DNA of 64,000 nucleotides, from NCBI RefSeq assembly GCF_008123965.1, contig NZ_VSTH01000021.1, positions 148,912-212,911 of the forward strand. Direction: 5' to 3'. Below are positions 7,876-18,582 of this stretch, piece by piece. The stretch comes from Bradyrhizobium hipponense (GTDB lineage Bacteria > Pseudomonadota > Alphaproteobacteria > Rhizobiales > Xanthobacteraceae). Below the pieces are notes generated by a model. It was not told where the DNA came from and made no database searches. It worked only from the letters and a program-made list of their open reading frames with translations. A program made the position numbers and the translations under genes. Numbering within the stretch: position 1 is the stretch's first letter; the number at the start of each line of letters is the position of its first letter.

Positions 7876-9225
7876 ATGAGCGACGCTAAGCCGATCTGGA
7901 TCAAGGATCCCCTGGCCATCCTCGCCGACGGCGCCGAGCGCGGGATCGTGGTGAAGGACGGCCGGATCATCGAGCTCGTACCGGCCGGCGGCACGCCCGC
8001 GACCGCGGGCGCTGCGGTGTTCGACGCTAGCGAGCACGTCGTGCTGCCGGGACTCATCAACACGCATCACCATTTTTACCAGACGCTGACGCGGGCGCTG
8101 CCGGCCGCGATGGACCGCGAGCTGTTTCCCTGGCTCCAGGCACTCTATCCGGTGTGGGCGAGGATGACGCCGGAATCGCTGGAACTCGGCGTCACCGTGG
8201 CGATGTCCGAACTCCTGCTCTCGGGCTGCACCACCACGACGGATCATCATTACGTGTTTCCGGCCGGACTCGAAGATGCCGTCGATATCGAGGTTGCGGT
8301 TGCAAAGCGGCTCGGCGTGCGCGTCCTGCTCACGCGCGGCTCGATGAACCTGTCGCAGCGCGACGGCGGCTTGCCGCCGGATAGCGTCGTGCAGGACGAG
8401 GATACGATCCTCGCCGACAGCGCGCGCGTGGTGGCCAAGCACCACCAGCGCGGTGCGGACGCAATGGTGCAGATCGCTCTCGCACCTTGCTCGCCGTTCT
8501 CGGTGACGACATCGCTGATGCGCGCAACCGCCGATCTCGCCGACAAGCTCGACGTGCGCCTGCACACCCACCTTGCCGAGACCGAGGATGAAAATAGATT
8601 CTGCGAGCAGATGTATGGTTGCCGTCCCCTCGACTATCTCGAGCAGTGCGGCTGGCTCAATGCCCGGACCTGGCTCGCCCACGGCATCTTCTTCAACGCT
8701 GACGAGATCAAGCGCCTCGGCAAGGCGAAGACCACCATCAGCCATTGCGCTTGTAGCAACCAGCTGCTGGCCTCGGGCTGTTGTCCCGTGTGCGAGATGG
8801 AGGAGGCTGGCGTGGCGATCGGGATCGGGGTCGACGGCTCGGCGTCGAACGACGGATCGAACCTGATGCAGGAGGTGCGCGCCGCCTTCCTGCTGCAGCG
8901 GGCGCGCTACGGGGTGACGAAAGTCAGCCACAAGGACGCGCTGCGCTGGGCCACCAAGGGCTCGGCAGCCTGCGTCGGCCGGCCGGAACTCGGCGAAATC
9001 GCGGTCGGCAAGGCGGCCGATCTTGCGCTGTTCAAGCTCGACGAGCTGCGCTTCTCTGGCCATGGCGATCCACTGGCCGCGGTGGTGCTGTGCGGGGCGC
9101 ATCGGGCCGATCGGGTCATGGTGGCGGGAAAATGGGCCGTGGTCGAAGGCGCGATCCCGGGCCTGGACGTCCCCGACCTCGTCCGCCGCCATAGTTCCGC
9201 GGCGCGGGCGATGCAGGCGGGATAG
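7876..9225 (+). CDS. 8-oxoguanine deaminase-like amidohydrolase
   Basis: An amidohydrolase-superfamily enzyme of 449 residues expected to deaminate 8-oxoguanine to urate, with possible action on related purines. The metal site begins with NTHHHF (His64 and His66) after the PGL turn. Later ligands are in HTHLAETEDE, LAHGIFF and the GVDGSASNDGSN loop, which is typical of the guanine/8-oxoguanine/atrazine-chlorohydrolase group. The start MSDAKPIWIKDP at 7876 follows GAGGAGAAG. Direct production of urate fits the adjacent UraD-UraH and XDH genes. Guanine deaminase or a triazine-like substrate cannot be excluded from sequence alone. Confidence 0.82.
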   Translation: MSDAKPIWIKDPLAILADGAERGIVVKDGRIIELVPAGGTPATAGAAVFDASEHVVLPGLINTHHHFYQTLTRALPAAMDRELFPWLQALYPVWARMTPESLELGVTVAMSELLLSGCTTTTDHHYVFPAGLEDAVDIEVAVAKRLGVRVLLTRGSMNLSQRDGGLPPDSVVQDEDTILADSARVVAKHHQRGADAMVQIALAPCSPFSVTTSLMRATADLADKLDVRLHTHLAETEDENRFCEQMYGCRPLDYLEQCGWLNARTWLAHGIFFNADEIKRLGKAKTTISHCACSNQLLASGCCPVCEMEEAGVAIGIGVDGSASNDGSNLMQEVRAAFLLQRARYGVTKVSHKDALRWATKGSAACVGRPELGEIAVGKAADLALFKLDELRFSGHGDPLAAVVLCGAHRADRVMVAGKWAVVEGAIPGLDVPDLVRRHSSAARAMQAG

Positions 9226-9233
9226 GAGCGAAG

Positions 9234-9283
9234 AAAAAAAGAGGGGGCAACCACAAGTGCCGGGTGCTTCTGGCTACCCCCTC
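9234..9283 (-). terminator. Intrinsic terminator for the minus-strand BMP gene
   Basis: An inverted repeat joins GAGGGGG at 9241-9247 to CCCCCTC at 9277-9283, with further partial pairing inside. On the minus strand the hairpin is followed by a run of seven T residues (A-tract at 9234-9240 on the plus strand). It lies just beyond the stop of the BMP gene at 9333 and between convergent genes. Confidence 0.7.
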
Positions 9284-9332
9284 CGAACCTCCTCCGGGAG
9301 GAGCAGGTGGTTCTAGCAATGCAAGAAGCGTG

Positions 9333-10412
9333 CTACTTGCCTGGAATCTTGTCGTCGATGCCCTTGACGTAGAAATTCATGCCAAGGATCTGGCCGTCGT
9401 CGAGGTGATCGCCGCCCTTGCACTCGACCGGCTTGCCGTCCTGCCCAACGACCGGGCACTTGAACGGATGCAGCTTGCCCGCGGTGATCGCGGCCTGGGC
9501 ATCCTCGGCCATCTTCTTCACGTCGTCGGGCATGTTGGTGTAGGGCGCCATCGCGAACATATGGCTGTCGAGGCCACCCCAGGTGTCCTCGGACTTCCAG
9601 GTGCCGTCGAGCTCGGCCTTGACGCGGGCAATGTAGTAGGGGCCCCAGGTGTCGAGGATCGACGTCAGCTGGGTCTTGGGCCCGAACTTGATCATCTCGG
9701 AATCCTGGCCGAAGGCGAGCTTGCCGCGCTCGCTGGCGATCTGCATCGCTGCCGGCGAATCCGTGTGCTGCATGATGACGTCGGCGCCCTGGTCGATCAG
9801 CGCCTTGGCGGCGTCGGCTTCCTTGCCCGGATCGAACCAGGTGTTGGCCCAGATGATCTTGACCTTGATGTTCGGGTTGATGGTCTGCGCGGCAAGGATC
9901 GTCGCGTTGATGCCGGAGACGACCTCGGGAATTGGGAACGAGCCGATATAGCCGAGCACGCCGGACTTCGACATCTTGGCCGCGATCAGGCCCTGGATGT
10001 AGCGGCCCTGATACCACTTGGCCGAGTAGGTCGACATGTTCGGGTTGCGCTTGTAGCCGGTGGCGTGCTCGAAATGCACGTTCGGATATTTCTTGGCGAC
10101 CTTCAGCGTCGGATCCATGTAGCCGAACGAGGTGGTGAAGATCAGCTTGTTGCCGGCGCGGACGAGTTGCTCGATGGAGCGCTCGGCGTCGGGACCCTCG
10201 GGCACGTTCTCTAGAAAGGTGGTCTCGATCTTGTCGCCGAGCTCCTTCACCAGCGCCTGGCGTGCCAGCTCGTGCTGATAAGTCCAGCCGAGGTCGCCGA
10301 CCGGACCGAGGTAAATGAAACCGACCTTCAGCTTGTCGGCAGCAGAGGCTGCACTGACGCTCCCGGCAAGCAAAAGCCCGGCAGCCAGCGCAAGAAGTGT
10401 TTTCCTCATCAT
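9333..10412 (-). CDS. BMP-family ABC importer substrate-binding protein (importer 1)
   Basis: This periplasmic receptor captures the substrate for importer 1. The 359-residue precursor starts MMRKTLLALAAGLLL and has a signal peptide ending near SAASA. The mature protein has the BMP/Med opening KLKVGFIYLGPVGDLGWTYQHE, with the conserved D-GW motif, and the QGADVIMQHTD stretch. BMP proteins bind purine nucleosides or similar compounds. It is the last gene of the minus-strand order ATPase, permease, permease, receptor. A second start ATG at 10409 is equally possible. The neighbouring purine genes support a purine, nucleoside or ureide ligand. Confidence 0.9.
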   Translation of the reverse strand: MMRKTLLALAAGLLLAGSVSAASAADKLKVGFIYLGPVGDLGWTYQHELARQALVKELGDKIETTFLENVPEGPDAERSIEQLVRAGNKLIFTTSFGYMDPTLKVAKKYPNVHFEHATGYKRNPNMSTYSAKWYQGRYIQGLIAAKMSKSGVLGYIGSFPIPEVVSGINATILAAQTINPNIKVKIIWANTWFDPGKEADAAKALIDQGADVIMQHTDSPAAMQIASERGKLAFGQDSEMIKFGPKTQLTSILDTWGPYYIARVKAELDGTWKSEDTWGGLDSHMFAMAPYTNMPDDVKKMAEDAQAAITAGKLHPFKCPVVGQDGKPVECKGGDHLDDGQILGMNFYVKGIDDKIPGK

Positions 10413-10484
10413 CAATCTCCAAACAGTCGGGGAAAGCCACAATCCGCAACATGCGCGCCCCATCGCGCACGCCGCGGAAAAAGA

Positions 10485-11402
10485 TCAGCGGTCAGGCACG
10501 AATACGGTGCCGAGCGCGGCCGGCGCGGTCGAGCCGCCGGTCCGTGCGCGGGACAGCAGCACTAGCACGATGACGGTCGCGAGGTACGGCAGCGCCGACA
10601 TGAATTGCGAGGGAATGCCGACCCCCCAGCCTTGCGCATGCAATTGCAGGATCGTCACCGCGCCGAACAGGTAGGCGCCGACCACGAGCCGGCCCGGCCG
10701 CCAGGAGGAAAACACGACCAGCGCCAACGCGATCCAGCCGCGGCCTGCGGTCATGCCGGGAATAAAGAACGGTGTATAGGCAAGCGGCAAATAGGCGCCG
10801 GCAAGGCCGGCACAGGCCCCGCCGAACATCACGGCGAAGGTGCGGATGCGCAGCACGGGATAGCCGAGCGCATGCGCGGAGACGTGGCTGTCGCCGCAGG
10901 CGCGCAGGATCAGCCCCGGCCGGGTGCGGTACAGAAACCACCAGACGCCGACGATCAGCGTCAGCGAGGAGTAGACGAAGGCGTCCTCGCCGAACAGTAC
11001 CCGGCCGATCAGCGGGATGTCGGTGAGGCCGGGAATGTAGAGATGTGCCGCCGGCGTGATGCGCTCGCCGACGAAGCCGGCACCGATCAGGCCGGAAAGC
11101 CCGACGCCCAGGATGGTGAGTGCTAGACCGGTCGCGACCTGGTTGACGGCAAGCCCAAGCGCCATCAGCGCGAAGATCAGCGACATCAGCGTGCCCGCGA
11201 CGATGCCGAATAGCGCGCCGATCAGAATCGAGCCCGTCAGCCAGGCACCGGCGAAGCCGCAGGCCGCACCGACGATCATCATGCCCTCGACACCGAGATT
11301 GAGGACACCGGAGCGCTCGGTCACGAGCTCGCCCGTCGCCGCGATGAGCAGCGGCGTCGACGCGGCGAGCACCGCCAGGATGATGGCTTCAAGCAGTTCC
11401 AC
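10485..11402 (-). CDS. ABC importer permease 1B (YufQ/NupQ-type)
   Basis: An inner-membrane channel half of importer 1, 305 residues with eight or so hydrophobic segments. The family signature ERSGVLNLGVEGMM lies near residue 29, and GDSHVSAHALGYPV marks the cytoplasmic loop that contacts the ATPase. It begins 14 bp inside the end of the preceding permease gene, so translation is coupled. The receptor gene starts about 72 bp further on. Close in architecture to the nucleoside/BMP permeases and to the second set at 18583. Confidence 0.88.
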   Translation of the reverse strand: MELLEAIILAVLAASTPLLIAATGELVTERSGVLNLGVEGMMIVGAACGFAGAWLTGSILIGALFGIVAGTLMSLIFALMALGLAVNQVATGLALTILGVGLSGLIGAGFVGERITPAAHLYIPGLTDIPLIGRVLFGEDAFVYSSLTLIVGVWWFLYRTRPGLILRACGDSHVSAHALGYPVLRIRTFAVMFGGACAGLAGAYLPLAYTPFFIPGMTAGRGWIALALVVFSSWRPGRLVVGAYLFGAVTILQLHAQGWGVGIPSQFMSALPYLATVIVLVLLSRARTGGSTAPAALGTVFVPDR

Positions 11403-12480
11403 GGGCCACCTGACGGTTCGGGAAGACCAGCTTGAAGCGGTAGAGGATGAGGGAATCGCAAGCCAGTACGTAGAACAGCAGGATGCCCTGAAAAACCTTG
11501 GTGACGTCCAACGGGATCTTCATCGCGATCTGCGCCTGCTCGCCGCCGATAAACGTCAATGCGAGGAAAAGGCCTGCAATTAATATTCCAAGCGGATTCA
11601 GCCGGCCGAGGAAGGCAACGATGATCGCGGTAAAACCGTAGCCGGGCGAGATGCCGGGCTGGAGATGGCCGACGGGACCTGCGACCTCGATGATGCCGGC
11701 GAGACCCGCCAGTGCGCCGGAGACCGCGAAGGTCAGGATGATCAACTGGTCGGCGTTGAAACCACCGAACCGTGCCGCGCGCGGCGCCGCGCCCACGACG
11801 CGGATCTCGAAGCCCTTGATGGTTCGCCCCAGCAGGATCGCTGCCGCCGCGACGACAACCAGCGCGATGATCGAGCCAAGATGCAGCCGGCCGCCTTCGA
11901 TCAGCAGCGGGACGGTGGCCACCGGATCGAATTCGGCCGTTGTCGGGAAGTTGAAGCCGTGCGGATCGCGCCACGGCCCGCGCACCAGATAGTCGAGAAA
12001 GAGGTCGGCGACATAGACCAGCATCAGGCTGGTCAGGATCTCGCTGGCGCCGAACTTCACCTTGCAGATCGCCGGGATCAGCGCATAGAGCGCGCCCCCG
12101 GCTGCCGCGAGCACGAACATCGCCGGCAGCACCCAGGCGCCGGCGTCGGTACCTTGCGTCTTCACCGCGATCCAGCTTCCGGCCACGGCGCCAACCAGGA
12201 ATTGCCCCTCAGCGCCGATGTTCCAGGCGTTGGCGAGGTAGCAGAGCGACAGCCCGATCGCGATCATCACCAGCGGCGTCGCCTTCACCGCAATCTCCTG
12301 GAGCGAATAGCCATCGGTCAAGGGCGCGATGAAATAGGCGTGCAGCGCCAGAAGCGGATTTTTGCCGAGGATCGCGAACAGGATGACCATGGTGACGATC
12401 GTCAGGCCGATCGCGATCAGCGGCGAGACCATCGCAATCGTGTTGGAACGCTCGGCGCGCTTCTCAAGCACCAACTGCAT
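11389..12480 (-). CDS. ABC importer permease 1A (YufP/NupP-type)
   Basis: The partner channel half of importer 1, 363 residues. Recognisable parts are the ANAWNIGAEGQFLVGA motif near residue 83, KVKFGASEILTSLMLVY near 140 and RVVGAAPRAARFGGFN near 227, which is the EAA-like loop. The start MQLVLEKRAE overlaps the end of the ATPase gene by 17 bp. Length and order match bacterial purine-nucleoside importers of the BMP class. Confidence 0.88.
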   Translation of the reverse strand: MQLVLEKRAERSNTIAMVSPLIAIGLTIVTMVILFAILGKNPLLALHAYFIAPLTDGYSLQEIAVKATPLVMIAIGLSLCYLANAWNIGAEGQFLVGAVAGSWIAVKTQGTDAGAWVLPAMFVLAAAGGALYALIPAICKVKFGASEILTSLMLVYVADLFLDYLVRGPWRDPHGFNFPTTAEFDPVATVPLLIEGGRLHLGSIIALVVVAAAAILLGRTIKGFEIRVVGAAPRAARFGGFNADQLIILTFAVSGALAGLAGIIEVAGPVGHLQPGISPGYGFTAIIVAFLGRLNPLGILIAGLFLALTFIGGEQAQIAMKIPLDVTKVFQGILLFYVLACDSLILYRFKLVFPNRQVARGTA

Positions 12481-14035
12481 GCGCGGCCTCCTTCGTTTCC
12501 AGGCTGCTGCCGCCCATCAACAGGCCGAGCTTCTCGCGCGTCGCTTCGCCAGTGGCGAGCGGGGCCGATAGCCGGCCATGGAACATCACGGCGATGCGGT
12601 CGGCGATTTCGGCGAGTTCGTCGAGATCCTGGCTGGTCACGAGCACAGCGGCGCCTGCGGTTGCCAGATCAAGCAGTGCCTGACGAATGACGGCGGCGGC
12701 GCCGGCGTCGACGCCCCAGGTCGGCTGGCTTACCACCAGCACGGCCGGGTTGCGCAGGATCTCGCGGCCGACGATGAATTTCTGCAGATTGCCGCCCGAG
12801 AGGCTCGCGGCTTCCGGATCGCGCTTGGCCTTGCGGACGTCGAAGGTTTCGGTCGCGCGATCGACGGTCTTGAGCGTCGCCGCAGTGTCGATGAAGCCGT
12901 GATGGACCATTCCGCTCGCCGCGTGTCCGGTAAGCAGCGCATTCTCCGACAGCTTCATGCGCGGCGCGGTGCCGTGCCCGAGCCGCTCTTCGGGGACGAA
13001 GGCGGCACCCAGCTTGCGCCGCTGCGTGATCGAGAGGTGGCCGGCGGCAATACCTTCGATCACCACGGTGCCGGGGTCGTTCGACAATCGTTCGCCGGAC
13101 AACGCTGCGAACAGTTCGTCCTGGCCGTTGCCGGCGACGCCGGCGATGCCCAGGATTTCGCCGCCCTTCAGCTCGAACGAGATGTGCTCGAGCCGCACGC
13201 CATGCGCTTCGGCCGGCGCGAGCGAGAGATCGTTGACGACGAGCCGCGGCACGGTGGCCCGCCGGCCGGCTGCAGCTTTCACTTCCTTGATCTCGCTGCC
13301 GACCATCATGCGTGCGAGCGAAGCTGCGGTCTCGAGTCTGGGATTGCAGGTTTGTATCTTCTTGCCGCCGCGCAGGATCGTGGCGGTATCGCAGAGCCGC
13401 TTCACCTCGTCGAGTTTATGGCTGATGTAGAGGATAGCGCGGCCTTCGGCCTTCAGTCGCTCCAGCACGATGAAGAGCTGATCGGCTTCCTGCGGCGTCA
13501 GCACCGCCGTGGGCTCGTCCAGGATCAGGAACTTCGGATCCTGCATCAGCGCGCGGACGATCTCGATGCGCTGGCGTTCGCCGACCGACAACTGCCAGAC
13601 CTCGCGCCTGGGATCGAGCGGCAGGCCATAAGTCTTCGACACCTGCTCGAGCCGTGCCGACATGTCCTTGAAAGATTCTCTTCCGTCGAGGCCGAGCGCG
13701 ACGTTCTCGGCGACGGTGAGATTATCGAACAGCGAGAAGTGCTGGAACACCATGCCGATGCCGCGGCCGCGCGCTTGCGACGGACCCGACAGCGCAATCG
13801 GTTGCCCCTGCCAGCGAATTTCGCCTGCACTGGGCTGGATCAACCCGTAGATCGCCTTGACTAGCGTCGACTTGCCAGCGCCGTTCTCGCCAAGCAGCGC
13901 GTGAATTTCCTTCGGCCAGATGTCGATGTCGATGGAATCGTTGGCGAGGAAGTCACCATAGCGTTTGGTGAGTCCGATCGTCCTGAGGAGCGGGGACTCG
14001 CCGGAAGGCTGGCCGTTAGGCGTCGGATCTAACAT
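12464..14035 (-). CDS. ABC importer ATPase with two nucleotide-binding domains (importer 1)
   Basis: Powers importer 1. The 523-residue protein holds two tandem ABC domains. The first is complete: Walker A GENGAGKST at 49-57, signature LSVGERQ, Walker B FLILDEPTAVLTP. The second is of the usual degenerate type for this family: GVAGNGQDELF in place of Walker A, LSGGNLQK as signature and VVSQPTWGVD as Walker B, with Gln where the catalytic Glu would be. It is first in the operon, ahead of both permeases and the receptor. The start MLDPTPNG at 14035 opens a 580-bp gap to the Tsx-like porin. Confidence 0.9.
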   Translation of the reverse strand: MLDPTPNGQPSGESPLLRTIGLTKRYGDFLANDSIDIDIWPKEIHALLGENGAGKSTLVKAIYGLIQPSAGEIRWQGQPIALSGPSQARGRGIGMVFQHFSLFDNLTVAENVALGLDGRESFKDMSARLEQVSKTYGLPLDPRREVWQLSVGERQRIEIVRALMQDPKFLILDEPTAVLTPQEADQLFIVLERLKAEGRAILYISHKLDEVKRLCDTATILRGGKKIQTCNPRLETAASLARMMVGSEIKEVKAAAGRRATVPRLVVNDLSLAPAEAHGVRLEHISFELKGGEILGIAGVAGNGQDELFAALSGERLSNDPGTVVIEGIAAGHLSITQRRKLGAAFVPEERLGHGTAPRMKLSENALLTGHAASGMVHHGFIDTAATLKTVDRATETFDVRKAKRDPEAASLSGGNLQKFIVGREILRNPAVLVVSQPTWGVDAGAAAVIRQALLDLATAGAAVLVTSQDLDELAEIADRIAVMFHGRLSAPLATGEATREKLGLLMGGSSLETKEAAHAVGA

Positions 14036-14613
14036 TCGTCGATGCGCTTGCGTGGGTGAAGTGCCTCAATTGTGGGCCAGTTTAAACCGGCGCGTAAGGT
14101 GTGAAATAGCGTCATCCCTTGCTCAACGCTTTGGCAGATGGGCAAGGCGGCGCTGATCGTCCTCGCTTCGAACGAGGAGCGTCCCAATTGCTCCCTCAAT
14201 AGCGCTTGCGGCCCGGCCCCAGCGAAACGTCTGTTGCTAATTTGTGACGGTTCAAACCAAATCGGAACCCGCTATGCAGGCTTGACGCCAAGTTGAGCAC
14301 CATCGCGCCGCCACACGCATGCATTGCCGCGCAGCAATGATGATCATCGCCGAAGATCGTGGCCGCGCTCTCGCGCGACGCAAAAGGCAAGCAAAATCAG
14401 TCGGGAAAATTTCGCAATCGCCTGCCTTGCCTTGCCGCTCGCAAGCAAGCGCGAGGCGCAAAAGCCCTTGAAATTTCGTCATGAAAAGCCACTCGCTGCC
14501 AAAACAAGCGTCACGCCTTGAAACAAGTTGAGGCTTCTCACTCCAGGAAATCGGCGCAAGTGTCGCACCCAGGGACGTTCATTTTTACGTGTCCAAACTT
14601 GGGGGTATTCAGG
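14036..14613. other. Divergent intergenic region between importer 1 and the Tsx-like channel
   Basis: About 580 bp with no supported gene. It should hold the promoters for the importer-1 operon (leftward) and the outer-membrane channel (rightward). A small inverted repeat, CCTCG-CTTCGAA-CGAGG, sits at about 14160-14177. I recognised no known riboswitch core. Confidence 0.5.
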
Positions 14614-15723
14614 ATGTCGTTTCGCTTCAGGGCAATTGCAGCAGCGGCGCTGTCACTTGCTACGCTCGCCACCGGTGGCTTGGTTCAGGCGGCAGATTTG
14701 CCGGTCAAAGCCGCAAAGAAGGCGGCGGATCTCCCGTTCTTCCTGGTGATCGACAACCGCGTCACCTTCTCCTACATCTTCGATGCCTCGCAGCCCGGTG
14801 CCTTCACCAACACCAACGGCGTGATCAACGCCAAGACGACGAAGCAGGTCTACTCCTTCACCCACTTCGATGCCTGGGCTTACGGCACCAACTTCTTCAC
14901 CATCTCGATGTTCAAGTCGGACCACAACGACCCGGCGGGTCCCTGCACGGCGACCGGCGTGATCGTGTCGCCGGCTGCGGGCTTCGCAGCGACGCCAGCA
15001 AGCTGCGCCGGCGCAACTGAAATCTACGGCCTGTTCCGCTCGACCTTCGGCTGGAACGAGATCTTCAACACCAAGGCTTTCACGCAGGGCCCGCTGCATA
15101 ACATCTCGTTCGAGGTTGGCATGGATGCCAACACCGAGAACCGGTATTTCGGCGCCGCCAAGCGCGACGTCGTCGCCGGTCTGCAGTTCGCCCTCGATCT
15201 TCCCTACAAGGGCTACTTCAACGTCGCGCCGCTCGTGTATTGGGAGTTCGCCAACCACAACTCCTTCTCGCAGTGCGGCGCCGGCTGGTCCGCCCCGTGC
15301 CTCACCGACGGCAACACGTCCTTCAAGCCGACCTGGGCTGTCGAAACCAACTACTACATGGATCTCGGCTTCCTGCCGCCGAACATGCAGTACTTCTCGA
15401 TCAGCGGCCGCGCCGGCTGGTATGGCAAGAAGGGAACGGATACCGAGCCACTTCCGGCCAGCGTCGCCAACGGCGTCTATCCCACCAAGGTCGAGTTCAA
15501 CTCCGAGCCGATCCGTCTGACCCTCGATGCCTCGAAGGCGATCTGGGGCGAGAAGTACTCGCACTTCGTGGATGTCTGGGTTGCCTATCGCTACTGGCAG
15601 AATAAGTTCGGTCTCGATCACAACAACGCCGTGGCCTGCACCACCCTGGTTGGTGGGGCGAAGGTGAGCACCGGATCCTGCACCGAGTCCTCGCTCTACT
15701 CCGGCATCACAGTAAAATTCTAA
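14614..15723 (+). CDS. Tsx-like nucleoside-channel outer-membrane beta-barrel protein
   Basis: The 369-residue precursor begins MSFRFRAIAAAALSL and has a signal peptide ending at VQA. The mature chain alternates aromatic beta-strands and short turns and ends in a Phe (TVKF), as outer-membrane barrels do. Stretches such as FDAWAYGTNFFTISMFKSDHND and WVAYRYWQNKFGLDHNN resemble the Tsx channel layout, but the match is weak. The start at 14614 follows AGG and leaves the usual signal peptide; the frame extending to 14518 is not needed. Its place between two purine importers supports a role in letting nucleosides or purines cross the outer membrane. Confidence 0.62.
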   Translation: MSFRFRAIAAAALSLATLATGGLVQAADLPVKAAKKAADLPFFLVIDNRVTFSYIFDASQPGAFTNTNGVINAKTTKQVYSFTHFDAWAYGTNFFTISMFKSDHNDPAGPCTATGVIVSPAAGFAATPASCAGATEIYGLFRSTFGWNEIFNTKAFTQGPLHNISFEVGMDANTENRYFGAAKRDVVAGLQFALDLPYKGYFNVAPLVYWEFANHNSFSQCGAGWSAPCLTDGNTSFKPTWAVETNYYMDLGFLPPNMQYFSISGRAGWYGKKGTDTEPLPASVANGVYPTKVEFNSEPIRLTLDASKAIWGEKYSHFVDVWVAYRYWQNKFGLDHNNAVACTTLVGGAKVSTGSCTESSLYSGITVKF

Positions 15724-15750
15724 CGATCTGACACGCATCAGGTGCACGAC

Positions 15751-15776
15751 GATGACGCCGCGTCCGCGGCGTCATC
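15751..15776 (+). terminator. Rho-independent-like terminator after the Tsx-like gene
   Basis: A perfect inverted repeat of 12 bp, GATGACGCCGCG against CGCGGCGTCATC, with a two-base centre, follows the porin stop by 27 bp. It is followed on the plus strand by TTCGTTTGT. It also lies downstream of the convergent deaminase gene. Confidence 0.7.
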
Positions 15777-15845
15777 TTCGTTTGTGGGATTGGTGCCGTC
15801 ACGCGGGGGCCTTCCGCGAGAGCGGGCGAGGCTCGCTCGCAGCGC

Positions 15846-16331
15846 CTACTTCGTCCACACGCCTTCGTGCAGCGCTTCGGCCTCGTCTTCCAGCAACGGT
15901 CCCACCACCTCGGTCGGCCGCTGGCCGCTGGCAAAGACCTTGCGGCAGGGCAGGTCGAGGGTCGGGTTGTCCGGGTGATTGCCGGTGACGCCGCGCAGGC
16001 GGTGCTCGCTGAGGCCATAGACCACGCGGCCGATGCCAGCCCAGTAGATTGCGCCAGCGCACATCGCGCAGGGCTCGGCGGAGGAATAAAGTGTGGATCC
16101 TGCCAGCACTTCGCGACTGAGCGTGCGGCAGGCCTGCGTCGCCGCGATGCGTTCGGCATGCGCGGTGCCGTCACGATCCGGCATGTAGCCGTTCTCGGTC
16201 TCGATCAGCACGTTGCCGTCGGCGCCGACGACGATGCAGCCGAAGGGATGGTTGCCATGGGTGAGGGAACGGCGGGCGACCGCGAAGGAGAGGCGCAGAA
16301 AGCCTTCGTCGCGTTCTGATGGACCGTTCAT
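15846..16331 (-). CDS. Purine/nucleoside deaminase (CMP/dCMP deaminase family)
   Basis: A 161-residue zinc deaminase. The zinc site is HAE (His58, catalytic Glu60) with PCAMC (Cys88, Cys91), and the NHPFGCIVV stretch near 27 is typical of guanine deaminase and TadA relatives. I use MNGPSERDEG at 16331, 13 bp after the ATPase stop, rather than the longer frame to 16406 that overlaps the ATPase. It is the last gene of the importer-2 operon, which suggests it acts on the imported compound. Guanine is a likely substrate; cytosine or adenine derivatives are alternatives. Confidence 0.82.
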   Translation of the reverse strand: MNGPSERDEGFLRLSFAVARRSLTHGNHPFGCIVVGADGNVLIETENGYMPDRDGTAHAERIAATQACRTLSREVLAGSTLYSSAEPCAMCAGAIYWAGIGRVVYGLSEHRLRGVTGNHPDNPTLDLPCRKVFASGQRPTEVVGPLLEDEAEALHEGVWTK

Positions 16332-16344
16332 CGCCGCTCCGCCG

Positions 16345-17873
<1,529 letters not shown>

Positions 17874-17877
<4 letters not shown>

Positions 17878-18557
17878 GAAATCGCTCCGACGAAGGCGTC
17901 GGAGGTCGAGACCGCGCCGAACACGCCGCCCTGCATCTTGATCATCTTGAGCGCATGCTCATGGTTGCTCTTGTCGGTCGCGCCGCAGCAATCGTGCAGG
18001 AGCACGCATTCGAAGCCACGGTCGTTGGCCTCGCGCATGGTGGTATGGACGCAGACATCGGTGGTGATGCCGGTCAGCACGATGTTCTCGATGCCGCGCA
18101 CGCGCAGGATCAATTCCAGATCGGTGGCGCAGAACGAGCCCTTGCCGGGCTTGTCGATGATGGGCTCGCCGGGCAGCGGCGCGAGCTCCGGGATGATGTC
18201 CCAGCCGGGTTCGCCGCGCACCAGGATGCGGCCACAGGGGCCGGGATCGCCGATCCCGGCGCCGATCTGCCGCGAGCGCCAGCGCTTGTTGGCGGGAAGA
18301 TCGGACAGATCGGGACGATGGCCCTCGCGGGTATGGATGATGTGATAGCCTTGGCTGCGCATGGCCGCGAGGAGCTTCCTGATCGGCTCGATCGGGGCCC
18401 GCGTCAGCGAGAGGTCATAGCCCATCTTGTCGACATAGCCGCCGATGCCGCAGAAGTCGGTCTGCATGTCGATGACGACGAGCGCCGTGTTCTCGGGGCG
18501 AAGGTCGCCGTTATAGGGCCAGGCGTAGGGCTCGGACTTGATGTAGCGCTCGGGCAT
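17874..18557 (-). CDS. Biuret amidohydrolase-like cysteine hydrolase (isochorismatase family)
   Basis: A 227-residue cysteine hydrolase with an intact triad: Asp30 (VVIDMQTDF), Lys136 ([10 protein letters not shown]) and Cys169 (TTDVCVHTT). The whole chain follows the pattern I recall for the Rhizobium leguminosarum biuret hydrolase BiuH, including [12 protein letters not shown] at the start and [19 protein letters not shown] near 75-93. That enzyme converts biuret to allophanate and ammonia. A ureidoacrylate or other ureide amidohydrolase is the alternative. It sits between the permease and ATPase genes of importer 2 and overlaps the ATPase start by 4 bp. Confidence 0.8.
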
Positions 18558-18582
18558 GGACGACCTCGTTGCGTACCGCGTG

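Noticed and set aside
11665..13864. Two plus-strand frames of more than 340 codons (11665-12690 and 12578-13864)
   Set aside because: Opposite to permease 1A and the importer-1 ATPase; no signal or recognised motif, biased composition.
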